Position numbers and translations under genes: made by a program. The notes under the pieces are model-generated. The model ran no database searches and had not been told where the DNA came from. It was given only the letters and a program-made list of their open reading frames with translations. Positions 23,450 through 35,789 of a stretch of 64,000 nt of DNA are shown piece after piece. Numbering within the stretch: position 1 is the first letter of the stretch; every line of letters begins with the position of its first letter. Origin of the DNA: Plasmodium relictum (taxonomy: Eukaryota; Apicomplexa; Aconoidasida; Haemosporida; Plasmodiidae); assembly GCF_900005765.1 (NCBI RefSeq), contig NC_041692.1:868001-932000 (forward strand). Direction: 5' to 3'.

Positions 23450-24970
23450 ATGTCATCGGCTACACAATTAGGAATTTCAGAAAGAGAGTATGAAGAAGCA
23501 TTAGCTGTGGAAAAATTATTTTTTTTATCATCTAGAGAAAGATGCCATTATTGTAATAATGGAAAGCCCACTTTTGTTGATACATACAATTATGAATTTT
23601 TATGTGATAAATGTTCTTATAGAAGTAAACACAAAAAAAAGATAGGAGAGGATTCAATAAGTTATTATGATGTTCAGAAATTAGAAAAAAAATTCGGAAT
23701 TTCGGGAAATAAACATCATAACAAACATCACCGAAAGTCTTCATATAATCATGAAAAAAGATCAAGATCAAAATCAAAAAGTAGACGTTCAAGTAAGAAA
23801 CATGCTGATGTAACATCTGATAGTTCAGTTTCAGAATATGAAAAAATGAAGAAGGAAAAGAAAAAAAAAAAAAAAAAAGAAAAAGAAAAAGAAAAACATA
23901 AAGAAAAATCTAAAAAAAAAAAAAAAAATGAGGAGACAGATGATGATTTTGATGATTTTAGTTTTAATGATTATGATAATTCAACACCGGGTATGATAGG
24001 AATTATGAATTCAAATAATATTAATAATTCTGACTATAAAAAAAATATAGATAATTTTAATGATTTCGATACCATTCATTCAAATAATAAAAAAATGAAT
24101 CAAGCAAGTTTCAATGATTTTAATAAAGGGAATAACATGAATCAAATACAGTTTGATAATTTTCCAAAAAATAATTTGAATACAAAGTTTATTAGTACAC
24201 AGAATAGTCACCAAATAAATAGCAATCCGTTATGTGTGGATGACTTTAACGCTATTCATTTTAACAAATTGAATTTTCCCAATCATTTTAGCATGAAATT
24301 AAACGAAGAAAATGAATTAAATAAAATGAAATACAATAAGATAAATATGCAATCATATGGTCCGTTTGATAATAATATTAATAGACAGAACACAATGGAT
24401 AATATAAATTGTTTTAATAATTCTAATTTTCCTAATGATTACAATACTATGAATAATTTATATTTATTAAATAAAAGAAATTTATTAAATAATCAGTATG
24501 CTGCAAGTAATTCTAATTCTTTATATAATCAATATTTATTAAAAAATCCATATGCATTTAACAATCAGAACAAAATGAATTCAATAAATAATTTTGATAA
24601 TAACATGGGTAATAAAAACTTAATTTTTCCTAATTCAAAAAAATGTCCATTTTTATTAAACAGCAATTTGAACAAAGCAAATAATAGCACGCTCGCTTCT
24701 AATAATATGAACTTTTTAAGTTATTGTAAGCAAAATAATACCAATGAATTAAAAAAAATTCATGATATTTATAATTCCGATTTTTCTCCAGTTATTGTAT
24801 CTGATAAAAATCCTTTTTCTCTGCAAAATTTAATTTATAATGGAAATATTAAAAATTCATATAATGCATTTAATTCTATACCAAATAATTTTAATAACAA
24901 CTTAAACATAAATAGAAATTTATATAAGCCAATGAGTTATCCTGTATTTGAGTCTGATAGGAGATTTTAA
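23450..24970 (+). CDS. Minimal AGFG/ArfGAP-type zinc-finger protein, 506 aa
   Basis: Single exon. Residues 32-55 form a C-x2-C-x16-C-x2-C zinc finger (Cys 32, 35, 52, 55; CHYCNNGKPTFVDTYNYEFL then CDKC) with ArfGAP spacing. FVDTYNYEFLCDKCS aligns with YVNMTVGSFVCTSCS of human AGFG1. IGEDSISYYDVQKLEKKFG then resembles its VKSISMTTFTQQEIEFLQKHG, after which the ArfGAP fold stops. Residues 75-110 are histidine/serine/arginine-rich with an RSRSKSKSRRS stretch. Residues 140-165 are a lysine tract. From 170 to the end it is asparagine/phenylalanine-rich with DDF/NDF and one NPF motif (DKNPFSL). AGFG proteins act at nuclear pores or clathrin/EH-domain sites. GAP activity is doubtful because the domain is truncated and the HR arginine-finger context is lost. 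Confidence 0.75.
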   Translation: MSSATQLGISEREYEEALAVEKLFFLSSRERCHYCNNGKPTFVDTYNYEFLCDKCSYRSKHKKKIGEDSISYYDVQKLEKKFGISGNKHHNKHHRKSSYNHEKRSRSKSKSRRSSKKHADVTSDSSVSEYEKMKKEKKKKKKKEKEKEKHKEKSKKKKKNEETDDDFDDFSFNDYDNSTPGMIGIMNSNNINNSDYKKNIDNFNDFDTIHSNNKKMNQASFNDFNKGNNMNQIQFDNFPKNNLNTKFISTQNSHQINSNPLCVDDFNAIHFNKLNFPNHFSMKLNEENELNKMKYNKINMQSYGPFDNNINRQNTMDNINCFNNSNFPNDYNTMNNLYLLNKRNLLNNQYAASNSNSLYNQYLLKNPYAFNNQNKMNSINNFDNNMGNKNLIFPNSKKCPFLLNSNLNKANNSTLASNNMNFLSYCKQNNTNELKKIHDIYNSDFSPVIVSDKNPFSLQNLIYNGNIKNSYNAFNSIPNNFNNNLNINRNLYKPMSYPVFESDRRF

Positions 24971-26895
24971 AAATTTCATATTTCACTTTTTTTTTTTTTA
25001 TTGATATGTATTTATTTAATTTAATACAATTATTCTTTAAATTTTATGCATTTATAAATTGATATCATCTCCTATTTTTCATTTTTCACTTTTCTTTATT
25101 ATCTTTATTTTCTTTTATCATATATCCTTTATTATTTTTTTTTTTTTTTTTTCTGTACATTATTTTTTATTTATTAATGTTACTATTTTTTTTTTTTTTT
25201 TCACCTAATATTGTAAAATGAAAATATTGACTATTTATATACATTTGGCTTTTTTAATTTTGTTTTATAGTTGTTTTTAAAGTTTTTATAATTCGCGTAA
25301 TTTTTTCGGTTTTTTTTTTGTGTTATATTTAATATTTATAATAATGCCTTGAAGTAAAATTTTGAACTTTATGTATGTTTTTTTTTTTTTTATAATTTTA
25401 AAAACAATAATTTTTTAATTTTCTTTTTTTTCATGAAAATTAACTTCCATTATAATAACATTATAATTTGTAAACTTCTTATGTTCATATTTTACACATT
25501 TATTTTATAATTTCATTATATTAATTATATATAGCATGGTATATAATGAATATTCTTTTTTATTTTTAATACATTCACAAACTAAAAAAAAAAAATGAGA
25601 AAAAAAATATTGAACAGATTTATGTAAAATATATATCTTTTGAAAAAAAATTAAGAAATATGGATTTTAAAAAATTTTGAAAAAAACTAATTTTTATTTA
25701 ATATCTTAATGAACAATTTGAATTAATAATTTTTGGTATTTGTTTTTTATTTTTTTAAATATATTTGCCTAAAAAAATTACAATGCAAAAAAAAAAGTTT
25801 TAGAATTAATCTAAAAAAAGTATATAGTTTTTCATGAGAATTAAATAAAAAAGTATTTTTATCTTAGAATTCCTAAAAATATTTTTTTTTTTTACTTCCT
25901 ATGAAATCTGTTTATATACTATTAAATGATAAATTAGACTTTCAAAATAAGAAATTTTATAACTTTATATATCTTAATATGTTTCTTTTTAATTTAATTT
26001 TTTTTATTTTTGTTTTTGTATTTTTATTTAGTTTAATTAAGGTAACTAAAAGTTATAATAAATTAGGTTTTTTCTAATAAAGTATATTTTATTTATATGT
26101 CATAAATTCATATATATTTATTCATTTAGGCAGCAACTTTTTCTTTTATTTAAGCATACCTATTTAATAGATTAAAAATATAAAAAAAAAATTAAATATT
26201 AAACTATAAATTATTTCATAATTTTTTTTTTTTATTACTATATTGTAAAAGGGTTACACATAATATTATGAAAAAAATATTAATCTACCTAAATTTTTAA
26301 TTTTTTGAACACTATAATTTTTTAAAAGAACTTCAGATACATGTACACACTTTTATTTTATATGTGTGTAAGCATAAGCTACATCAATAAAGTAATACAT
26401 ATATATATATTTTTACTTGTATTTTATTAAAGAAAAAAAAAAAAAAAACTATTATATTCTATATATATTATATATTTTTTGTTTATTAGACTTTTTTTTT
26501 TTTATGTGCATATATAACAATTTTTATATGTTTAGTCTAAAATACAAGTGTTTATTTAATATTTCATTTTATATGTGTCTTATATTCATAAATATAATTA
26601 ACACTTTTATTATATATAATATTTCATTTATAATATTGTTTAACGCCTATAATTAATTATTATTTTTTCTAATTTTCATTATTATTATTTTTTTACCTTA
26701 TATTTTCATTTATCAATATTCCTATAATGATTTTATTATGTCATGTATACCATTTTTTTTTTTTTAATGTTTCAGTTGTAATAATATATATATTTTTTGG
26801 TATTTGATATTTAATATATATTTTATTTTATTATTTTATTTTATCATTTTTTATTGTTTTTTTTTTTTTTTTGTGATTATATATATGAATATAAT
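24971..26895. other. Long intergenic spacer
   Basis: About 1.9 kb with no supportable gene. The frame across 26417-26656 is a tyrosine/phenylalanine/isoleucine-rich translation of A/T-rich DNA. The stretch 26815-26895 is an open, hydrophobic extension of the next gene's frame but contains neither an ATG nor an AG dinucleotide. Confidence 0.6.
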
Positions 26896-29800
26896 ATGAA
26901 TATATTTTGCGATGAGCCTTATTTTATTGATAATAGCAAAGAATTTTTTTGCCCAGAGAAATGTCCATTCATTAGTTTTAATGATGTATGGAAATGTATT
27001 GGTATTTGTACAGTAAGAGAAAAATGCTCATTATATAATCCCTTATTAAATTTTGCTGATGAAGAATCAAATAAATGCTTGCCTTGCTTAGTATCCGGTT
27101 GTATTCGATGTATTAGAAGTAATATTAAAGAAAATTCTAAATTTCTATTGAATATAACAAATAATTTACCAAATATATGCCTAGAATGTATGAGTGGGTA
27201 TAAACTATCAAATGATAAAACTAAATGTAATTTAGTTTATGAAGAAATAATTACAAAATGTTGTAGCTTTTTCCTTCTTTTTTTTATGTTATTAGTTTTA
27301 TTTTTTATTATATATTTCTATAAAAATCCTCATAAAATAAACTTCTTTTTATTTAAATTGGCATTTCAGCATAGAACCTTATCAAAATTTAGAAACAACA
27401 AAAAATATGGTAACCCTTTATATCCATTAAATTTAAAATTATCGAAAATAGATATTGCTGGTGTTGGATTAATGTTGTATTTTCGATTTATAACATTTTT
27501 AAGTTTTTTGTCTGTTATGTTTATTATAGTATGCTTATTTGAAGTGCATTTACCATTTAATAAACTTATACAAACTTATAGGAACATTGAATCTACTACT
27601 TCATTTGAAAATTGTTCTTACTTAAAAAAATATATTTCTCTTAAAATATCTCGCTTAATTGATATCAAAGGTTTAGATTGGATGACTTTAGATATATTTA
27701 ATATTATTACCCGTTTTAAAGAAAATACCATTATCATTTCTTTTATAAGATATATGATATGCATGATTGCTACATTTGCATTCTTGTATAATCAAAAAAA
27801 ATTCAGCAACTATAAATTAAACATTTCCCAACAAATGATGAATTTTGCACTTTTTATATCTAATTTTCCGAGTCATATTTCAGAAGAAGATATTAAAAGT
27901 TTCTTTGAAAAATTGTTAAAAAAAAAAATAATAGGAGTATCATTATGTTATGATTTTTATAAACAAAAAGGAATTATTTTTAAATTAATAGAAGAACAAA
28001 TAGAATGGGCAGATATTAAAGTCAAATTAGATAAAAATTATGAAGAATGGATAGAAGAAAATGAAAAAGAATATTCTTATGATGATAATATTCGTAATCA
28101 AGTTAATAATTATTTTCTGAGAAATAATAACAAAAAAAAAAATTCTAATAGACGAAAGTCTTATGATAAACAAGCTTATAGTAATTGCCCAATAAGGGAA
28201 TTGAAGAATTTTAATCATAAAGAAAATAATAAAGAAGTAAGTATTGAAAATAATCAACTGCCTTATTCAAATAGAGTAGATATATATGAAAATAATAATA
28301 AAAAAAAGAGTTATAAAAAATATATTGAAGGAAATAACAAAGGCAACAGAAAAAATTCTAATGGTAAAGATAATAATTTAAATATTACTAAAAGTGACAT
28401 ATACCTTAATAATAAAAATAAAAAAAATAATAATAATATTATAAATAATATAGTGAATAAAAATAAAAAGAATTTTTTTACAATAGAAATTCCCCCATTT
28501 ATAATAACAAAAAAAAATATTTCGAATTTGGATAAATTTTCACATAAATATAGTAATGTAAGTATTGAAGATGATTTCTTTAAAATGATATCTAGTAAAA
28601 TAGTTGATTCTTATCCAACAGAGAACAAATCAGCATATATTAATAATAATGATAATAATCAGAAGAAGGAAACTACCCCATTTTTTGATCATATGCTAAC
28701 AAAAAAATTAAAAGAAAATAAAAAAACATCAATATTTTGTTATTTAAAGAAAAATAATGAAGAAAAGAGTTTATTAAAAAATAAAAAAATAGAAAAGACA
28801 AATTTAAAGAAGAAATATGAGCCATTTTACATGCCTAATGTGGAAAGCCTTTTTTTTAAAAAGGATTTATCAAAAGATATGAAAATTGTTTGCAACTTAA
28901 AAAGTTGTGGAAAAGCTTTTGTTGTATTTAATAATATTAAAGATTTAAATCTAGCATATGACTTAATAAATAGATATAAAATCAAAAAGATGCATAAAAA
29001 ATATATATGGAAAGATTTATTCTTATTTTCCTTCTTCAAAAAAATATTTTCAAAAAAAAAAGAAAAGATAAGAGAAACATTTTCTTATGAGTTGTTACCA
29101 TATTTTTATAGTAGTAAAAAAGAACTTAACAGTATTTGTTCTATAAATAATGAAAAAAATAAAAAAAGTAAAATAGAAAAAGAAGAAGAAAATAAAGATA
29201 AAAAAGTTCAAAATGTGTTATCTGAGTTTTTTAAAAAATTCAATATAAAAGTAACAAATTTTCAAGTTAGAAAATGTGATGTAGAACCAGTAGATATAAA
29301 ATGGCAAAATATTGGTAATTATAAATCTATAATAATATTAATAAAAATAATTATTTTAATAATATTTCTTTTTTTTATAATTATAATGTGGAGTGTTATA
29401 TTTTACGGACCCTATGCTATATTTGCCTTGCACCAAGCAAGTATTATAGAAAAGCCTAAAAAACATGAAGTTTTATTTAATGTAATGATTTCAGTTGTTT
29501 TAGGTATATTTATTGGGTTTGGTAATTTGTTAGTTACTTTTTTAACTACATTAATTGGTGAATTTATGAAATTTCAAAAAAAACATTCAACTGAAGCATT
29601 CGTATTTTGTATTAACAGTATTTTTCAACAATTTAATTTTTTACTTAATGTTCTCATTACTCATCTAACGAACGCAGGAGGAGATAACAAAATAAGATCC
29701 TTTTATTCGAGTCAATTTTTTAATCATTTTAAATTAAAAAATATTATTTTAGGAGAAGAATATTCTTTTTGCCAATCTTTAAATTATAATATTCTTCCAT

Positions 29801-31454
29801 TTATTTCCTTTTTTCCTACTTTTTTTTCTATATTTGGTGTGTATATTTTTCCATTTATTTATAAATCATTAAGAATATTATTTTATTCCAAGACAACAAT
29901 TAAAAAGGCCGAGCAATTAATTCAATGTCCTGAATGTAATTTGCATTATAGATATAGTGAAATAGTTATTAGTTTTACTACTACTTTATTATTATTTTTT
30001 TTCACACATAATAAGTATAGTACTTCTTTTACGTTTCTACTTCTTTTCTTATCTTATGTATTTATCAAATATAGAGATACTTATTTATTTCTTCGAGAAA
30101 CAAAAGTAACCTATTATTATAGCACTTTTTTATTTGATACAGTTATGACGTTTTGGTCTATCCCTACTGGTATTTATATTCACTTTTTTATTTTTGAATT
30201 AATTATATACGCATTTGATATTCATATAATTAATTAATTGTTTGTTTATTACACTGAAAATTTTTCTTTACAGGAATATTAGCAATATTACCATTTTATT
30301 GGATATGGAGGTCGTATAATATAAATATTTTAATTATTCCCTTGATATTTTTTTTTCATATTTTAATATATTTTTTATTTTATCATGTTATAAATATTAC
30401 TTTAAATAAAAAGAAAAGGGAAAATAATATAACTTACAAGAATCTAGCAGAAATTAAAGCTTATAATTGGTTTAATACAAATCCTGTTTATGTTCTTAAA
30501 CAATATGCCAAAAAAAAAAATGAAAAATACTTTGATCAAGATGATACAAAAGAAAAAAAATTGATGAAGATTAAATTAGAAAGTAGTATATTTAAAGACA
30601 AACATAAAGAAAAACCAAAAAAGAAAAAATATTTTTTTCTAGATTCATTTAAAAGCATTTTTTTTAATGAAAACATACAAAATCATTCTGAACAAGTTAA
30701 TACTTATAAAAAAGAAAACATTGATATAAAAAATAAAATATTAGATAAAAATCTTATAAAAAATGAAAAAAACCATAGGACAATAAAATATATTTTTGAA
30801 AAGAGTAATATAATTAGAAATAGTAATGATACTAATAATAACTATATTAAAAACTCAGAGCAGGAAGATAATATGAGAAAGTGTTATTGCTATTATTATG
30901 AAAATGTTCTTGAAAATAATGAATATACTGTAAATAATGAAGAAACTGATGAATATGAAGATAAAGATGATGAAGAAGTAGATGAATATAAAAAACGTAT
31001 TTATAATAATTATCAAAAAGAAAATAATAGAAAAAAGAAAGAATATGTATTATATGATTTTAACTTAGAAATACCAAAAAAAAATAAAAATACTTTAAAT
31101 TCAGGTTTTTCACCATTAAAAGATATAAAAAAATTGTCTCATAAAATACACACAGTACCAATAACTTCAAGGAAAAAAAAAAAAAAACTGGAACACAATT
31201 TCAGAACATCAAAAACAGAACAAAGAAAGCATAATAAAAATATAAGAGATCAAGAAGTTTCGTCAAATATTAAAAAAAGAGATGAAGATTTAATTTATTA
31301 TGAGACTGGAAAAGAATATTTACAAGGCGCCCAGTTTTGCCATTATACGAATGATTATAATGAATTATATGAATTTCTTTACAGAATTTATGATTCTTTA
31401 TCTTCAAATGCTCATAAAATTAAAATATTTCGTAACTTGAAAAAAAAAAAATGA
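26896..31454 (+). CDS. OSCA/TMEM63 (CSC1, DUF221) family channel-like membrane protein with Cys-rich ectodomain
   Basis: Two exons, 26896-30169 and 30274-31454, 1484 residues. Start: no ATG lies upstream in frame before the stop at 26812, and no AG occurs between 26815 and 26895, so the ATG at 26896 is the best start. Residues 1-112 contain 13 cysteines in CxxC-type spacing (CLPC, CIRC, CLEC), like furin-type repeats. Residues about 118-140 form the first membrane segment, and more follow. The cytosolic region has the family's RRM-like halves (FALFISNFPSHISEEDIKSF at about 316; CGKAFVVFNN at about 671), split by a large asparagine/lysine insert. VEPVDIKWQNIG at about 799 is the family's ApePxDIxWxNL motif, followed by the C-terminal membrane block to about residue 1120. 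A charged tail of about 360 residues ends the protein. The family forms mechanically or osmotically gated cation channels or scramblases. Confidence 0.82.
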
Positions 31455-32484
31455 ATATCCTTTAATATATAAGGACTAAAATTATATCATTTATATTGTG
31501 TCCTTAACTATATTTCTTTTTTTTCACATGTTCATTTTGTTTATAATTTTTTCTTTTTTTTTTTTTTTTCTTTTCAAAATGTGCAATATATTTTATTTTA
31601 TTTTTTTATAATATTCGAAAATTATTATTCTTAATTTTTGAATTTTGTTTTTTCGACTTTCTTCGGTTCATATATTTAAAAATTTTTTTTTTTTTAGTAT
31701 TTTAAAGAACAATATGCATTAGTTATATTATTCAATATATCAATTTTTATTTTTTATTTTATATTTATTTTTTGTTACTTTGTTTTGAGGTTATTTCTAT
31801 CTTTTTAATATATGTTTTTATTTCAAAATTTTTTCTTTAGTCTTATTGATTTTTCTTTTTTTAATAATATTAGAAGAAAATTTTGAATAATAAAAAAATA
31901 TTTTGTTTTTAAAAAATTGATGAAATTTTAAATAAAATTTAGAAACAATAAAAGAGAATTTGATGAAATGGAATATATTATAAAAATGAATATTCTTGAA
32001 TGTTTCTTTTTGATGTATTAGTGGTTCTTTTATTAATAAGTATGTTAAGTATAAATTCATATTTTTATAAGCATTATTTTTTTGTTTTTTATTTATACGC
32101 TTGATTTGTTCTCTTAGAATTGCACAATTATATATTCAACGTTTTTATGCATTCGATTAAATGATATTACATTATTTATCTTTTTTTTCATCCTATACTT
32201 TTATCTTTTAACATGAAAAAAAAAAGAAGCGTCTGTTATATATAATATTAACTTGTATATATATATATTGATGTTATGTAATTTTTGCTTTATTTCATAT
32301 GAAATTCTCAATATATATTATTTTTAAAATATATATAAAATTTTTAAATCTTTTACATGTATAAATTAAATTTTTTTTCTTTTTTTTTTTTTTTGTAAAT
32401 ATATTATAACCATATATATTCATCACTTTTTTTTTTTTCTGATATAATTAAAAAGAAAAAATTTTAAAAGTAAAAAAAAAAAAA
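31455..32484. other. Intergenic spacer
   Basis: About 1 kb. It should contain the 3' UTR of the channel gene and the promoter of the small zinc-finger gene. A minus-strand frame at 31818-32060 is compositionally random. A short TA run lies at about 32257-32270. Confidence 0.6.
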
Positions 32485-32700
32485 ATGACTAGAGGAAATC
32501 AAAGAGAAGTAGATAGAATTAGGTCATCAAAAAGAAATGATAAAGTAAAACCAAATAGTACCGTTAAAGATGCTTCGAAAAATTTGAATGTTATTTGTAA
32601 ATTATGTAAACATACTTTTATGTGCACTGTTAATCAGTCTATATTGAAAGAACATCATGAAAAGAGACATTCAAAAAATGCGTATGAGGATTGCTTTTAA
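32485..32700 (+). CDS. ZNF706/4F5-like small C2H2 zinc-finger protein, 71 aa
   Basis: Single exon, complete. The N-terminus MTRGNQREVDRIRSSKRN is the 4F5/SERF-like motif (TRGNQRE.DR). Residues 37-62 carry the C2H2 finger CKLCKHTFMCTVNQSILKEH followed by HEKRH: Cys 37 and 40, His 56/57 and 61. Length and layout match human ZNF706 (76 aa) and similar plant and yeast small zinc-finger proteins. SERF-type N-termini are linked to RNA binding and amyloid-promoting activity, but the exact role here is unknown. The start is fixed by the conserved MTRGNQRE. Confidence 0.88.
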   Translation: MTRGNQREVDRIRSSKRNDKVKPNSTVKDASKNLNVICKLCKHTFMCTVNQSILKEHHEKRHSKNAYEDCF

Positions 32701-33443
32701 TAAATAATTTTCCTTTTTTTTTTGTTATTTTATGTCTCATTTATATTAGCTCTTTTTTTTTAATTAAAATAATTATATAAACACTTATATATTTTTTATA
32801 AATATAAAATTACATTTTTATTTATATGTTATTTCCATTTTTAATTTCAAGTAATATTATTTATATTTTATAAATATATATATTTATTTTCAAAGATTAA
32901 GTGTAAACATATTATTTCAACTTCTATTTTTTTTTTCTCCATTTAAAACATATAAAATTAAATATAATTGTGTTAATAAAATATAATAAAAAATAATCTT
33001 GGAAACTTTTCATTTAATGAATAGTCAATAAAAAATAATATGTAAATATAATAGTACTTAAAAATATTCTTCATATTAACTATGTATATTTTAATATATA
33101 TATTAAAAGATATGAGAAAATATATAATGCTAGAAAGAACAAAGCATAATTTTACCAAAGAAAAAAAAAAATAATGAAATTGGATTAATAAAAGAAAAAA
33201 TGAATAAAATAATATATGCATGAGAAGATATACTAGACATGAATTAATATTTTTATTTATTATATATTTATATTTTTATGCAAGTCTTTTCTCTGTTTAA
33301 AACAATAAATGAAAAAAAATAAAATAAAATAAAATAATTTTACTAAAAAAACAAAAAAATTTTTATAATTTAAAAAAAAAAAAAAAAGGATACGTACTTT
33401 ATTTACAATTTAAAAAATTATAATTCACTGATTTTACAAAAAT
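32701..33443. other. Convergent spacer
   Basis: About 740 bases between two convergent stop codons, A/T-rich with homopolymers. A minus-strand frame at 32973-33221 has no coding character. Presumed 3' UTRs only. Confidence 0.6.
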
Positions 33444-34406
33444 TTATTCACTTGTGTTTTTTCCGTTTATTACATTATCGTTGCTATTTTGATTATTAAT
33501 TTGATTATCAATACTTGAATTTTTTTCATATGGGTAATTATTATCAGGGTTTATATCATAATTTACTTCTTTTTGATTATAATTATTTTTTAAATCATTT
33601 TGATTTAGAATGTCATGATTATTATCAATCTTTACACTATAATTTGTATCGTTTAAATTACTGTATGTGTTATTTAAGTTACTGTTACTTGCATTGCTTA
33701 AATTATTAATTTCATTGTATAAATTATTATTTGAATTGTCTAAAGTATTATTTGTGCTATTTATATTGCTATTGCCATTACTTAAGTTATTATTTGCATT
33801 ATTTAAATTATTCTCATTATTACTTTGGCAATTATTATTATCATTAAAAGGAGTTTCATTTTCTGTTGTATTACTGATAACATTTTTATTTTCATTATTT
33901 AAATTAGTAATATTATTTAGTTGATTATTATTTATATAATTATTATTTTTATTATTTATGTTAATCATATTTGGATTCATATAAGAATTATTAGGATATT
34001 TATTACTATTAGGATAAATCATATTTTGCGTTTGACTAGCTGGATACTTAGGCACATTGGATGGAAAGTAACCAACTCTTGAATATTTATTATTTGGCAT
34101 ATTTAAACGAAATGTATTAACATTCCTTATAGGATGCTGGTAATTTTTCATTTGATTATACTTCATATACATATTTAAATTAGTAGGCATATAATTCATC
34201 ATTGGATTTACTATAGAATTGTTATAATTTCTATTATTCAAAAAACCTAAAAAGTTCTGAGGTGTAATACCTTCTTCTCTTAACAAATTTTGAAAATATT
34301 CTATTTTTGCACTTATATGTTTTCTTCCATGAATATGTTGTCTTCTACCAACTGGAGAACTATGTGTTAAATATATATCACAATATTCACAATAATATTT
34401 AGGCAT
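33444..34406 (-). CDS. SNRPC: U1 snRNP protein C (U1-C)
   Basis: Single exon, minus strand, 320 residues. [20 protein letters not shown] followed by [10 protein letters not shown] is the U1-C matrin-type zinc finger (human [20 protein letters not shown]), with Cys 6 and 9 and His 24 and 30. The helix [14 protein letters not shown] follows. U1-C stabilises pairing of U1 snRNA with 5' splice sites. Human U1-C has 159 residues. The expected methionine/proline-rich zone is recognisable at residues 65-150 ([19 protein letters not shown]), but the last 170 residues are nearly all asparagine-rich repeats (NNLSN, NSNLNN). The start is fixed by the conserved MPK. It is divergent from RAD6 across a 1.4 kb spacer. 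Confidence 0.95.
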   Translation of the reverse strand: MPKYYCEYCDIYLTHSSPVGRRQHIHGRKHISAKIEYFQNLLREEGITPQNFLGFLNNRNYNNSIVNPMMNYMPTNLNMYMKYNQMKNYQHPIRNVNTFRLNMPNNKYSRVGYFPSNVPKYPASQTQNMIYPNSNKYPNNSYMNPNMININNKNNNYINNNQLNNITNLNNENKNVISNTTENETPFNDNNNCQSNNENNLNNANNNLSNGNSNINSTNNTLDNSNNNLYNEINNLSNASNSNLNNTYSNLNDTNYSVKIDNNHDILNQNDLKNNYNQKEVNYDINPDNNYPYEKNSSIDNQINNQNSNDNVINGKNTSE

Positions 34407-35789
34407 TTTGTTCTTTTATTTAAAAAAATAATAAAAAATACATGTATATATATATGTGTGTTTTAACTTAATTTTGAAATTTAAAATAGAAGCAGACGTT
34501 TTTATAAAAAATTTATCTGCATATATGCATTTAAAATTTCTATATATGAATTATTGTATCTATAACACTTAATATACGCTTATTTGGGTATTTACATTTA
34601 TGTGTGCATATACATATGTATTTTTTTCTTTGTTTTCTCAACTGTTTTATATTACTTAAAGTTTTTTATGGATAAAAATTAAATAAAACATAAGGAAATT
34701 ATTTTATAATGAAATAATTATAACAAATTCTCATTAACAACATTAACCATAAATGTCAACGCATATATTATATGAATTTATTCTATTCTTATATTTATAG
34801 ATAGTTGAATAAATGAAAAATATTAAAAAAAAACTATGAACATAAACATTTTTAATTTATAAATTAAAATATGTATATATATATAAGAATTGTTAATATT
34901 TTTATTATAATTATTTTGCCAATTTTATAATAACATATTTTATTTAAAATTATCAAAAAATAAAAATTTTAATCATTCTCAACAAAATACCTCGAAAAGA
35001 AGAAAAAATAAAATAGAAGAATAAATAAATAAATGAAAAATGACCAGGAACTTAAAATATAAAAATGCAAAATTTAAAAGAAAATTAAATGTTAAGAAAT
35101 ATATAAAGATGAAATAAAAATATTTAAAAAAAAAAAAAAAAAACAAAAAAAAATTGTCATATAAAAAATTTCTTTCAAATAATTTTTTATGAATGTAAAA
35201 AATAACTGTAAAAAATATGCATTTATCTATAATAATTTACAATATTATAATTTTTTTAAAAGTTATATGAAATCTCAAAAATAACATACTTTTTTTATTG
35301 AATTTTTATATATATAAGATATGTATTTTGTATATTTTCACTTTTTTTTTGAAGTTTTTTGATATAAGTTTTTTTTATATATTTTTCTATTTTGTTCAAA
35401 TTTTGATTATAAAAAAGTAGATAATGTATTTATATTTTCCATATAAATATTTTTATATTTATAATATATAAATTTCCTGTATAATATTTATTTATTTTAT
35501 TTTATTTCATTTTATTTGTTTATTTTTTTTTTTAATTGCGTTTGTATTTTATATTTACATTAGTTTTTATGTACATTTTAAAAAAATTTTTCATAATTTG
35601 CAGTTTTAGCATATACTTTTTTTTTTCAAAATCATTTATGTGTTTAATACTTTTTTATATTATAATTTAAAAAAAAATTAGTAAAAATAGGGAATTTCTT
35701 TTTAAACGATTTATATATATATGTGCGTTTTTATGTAAATATTTTTAGAACAATTTAAGGAATTTTCATTTCACATATATTTTAAAATA
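34407..35789. other. Divergent intergenic region (U1-C / RAD6)
   Basis: About 1.4 kb between divergent start codons, probably holding both promoters. A/T homopolymers throughout, no gene or clear repeat beyond short TA runs. Confidence 0.6.

Noticed and set aside
26417-26656. 79-codon plus-strand frame upstream of the channel gene
   Set aside because: Aromatic/isoleucine-rich A/T translation; cannot be spliced in frame to the channel because no acceptor exists before its ATG.
33515-33924. Plus-strand Leu/Tyr-rich frames opposite U1-C
   Set aside because: Antisense of the asparagine repeats of U1-C.
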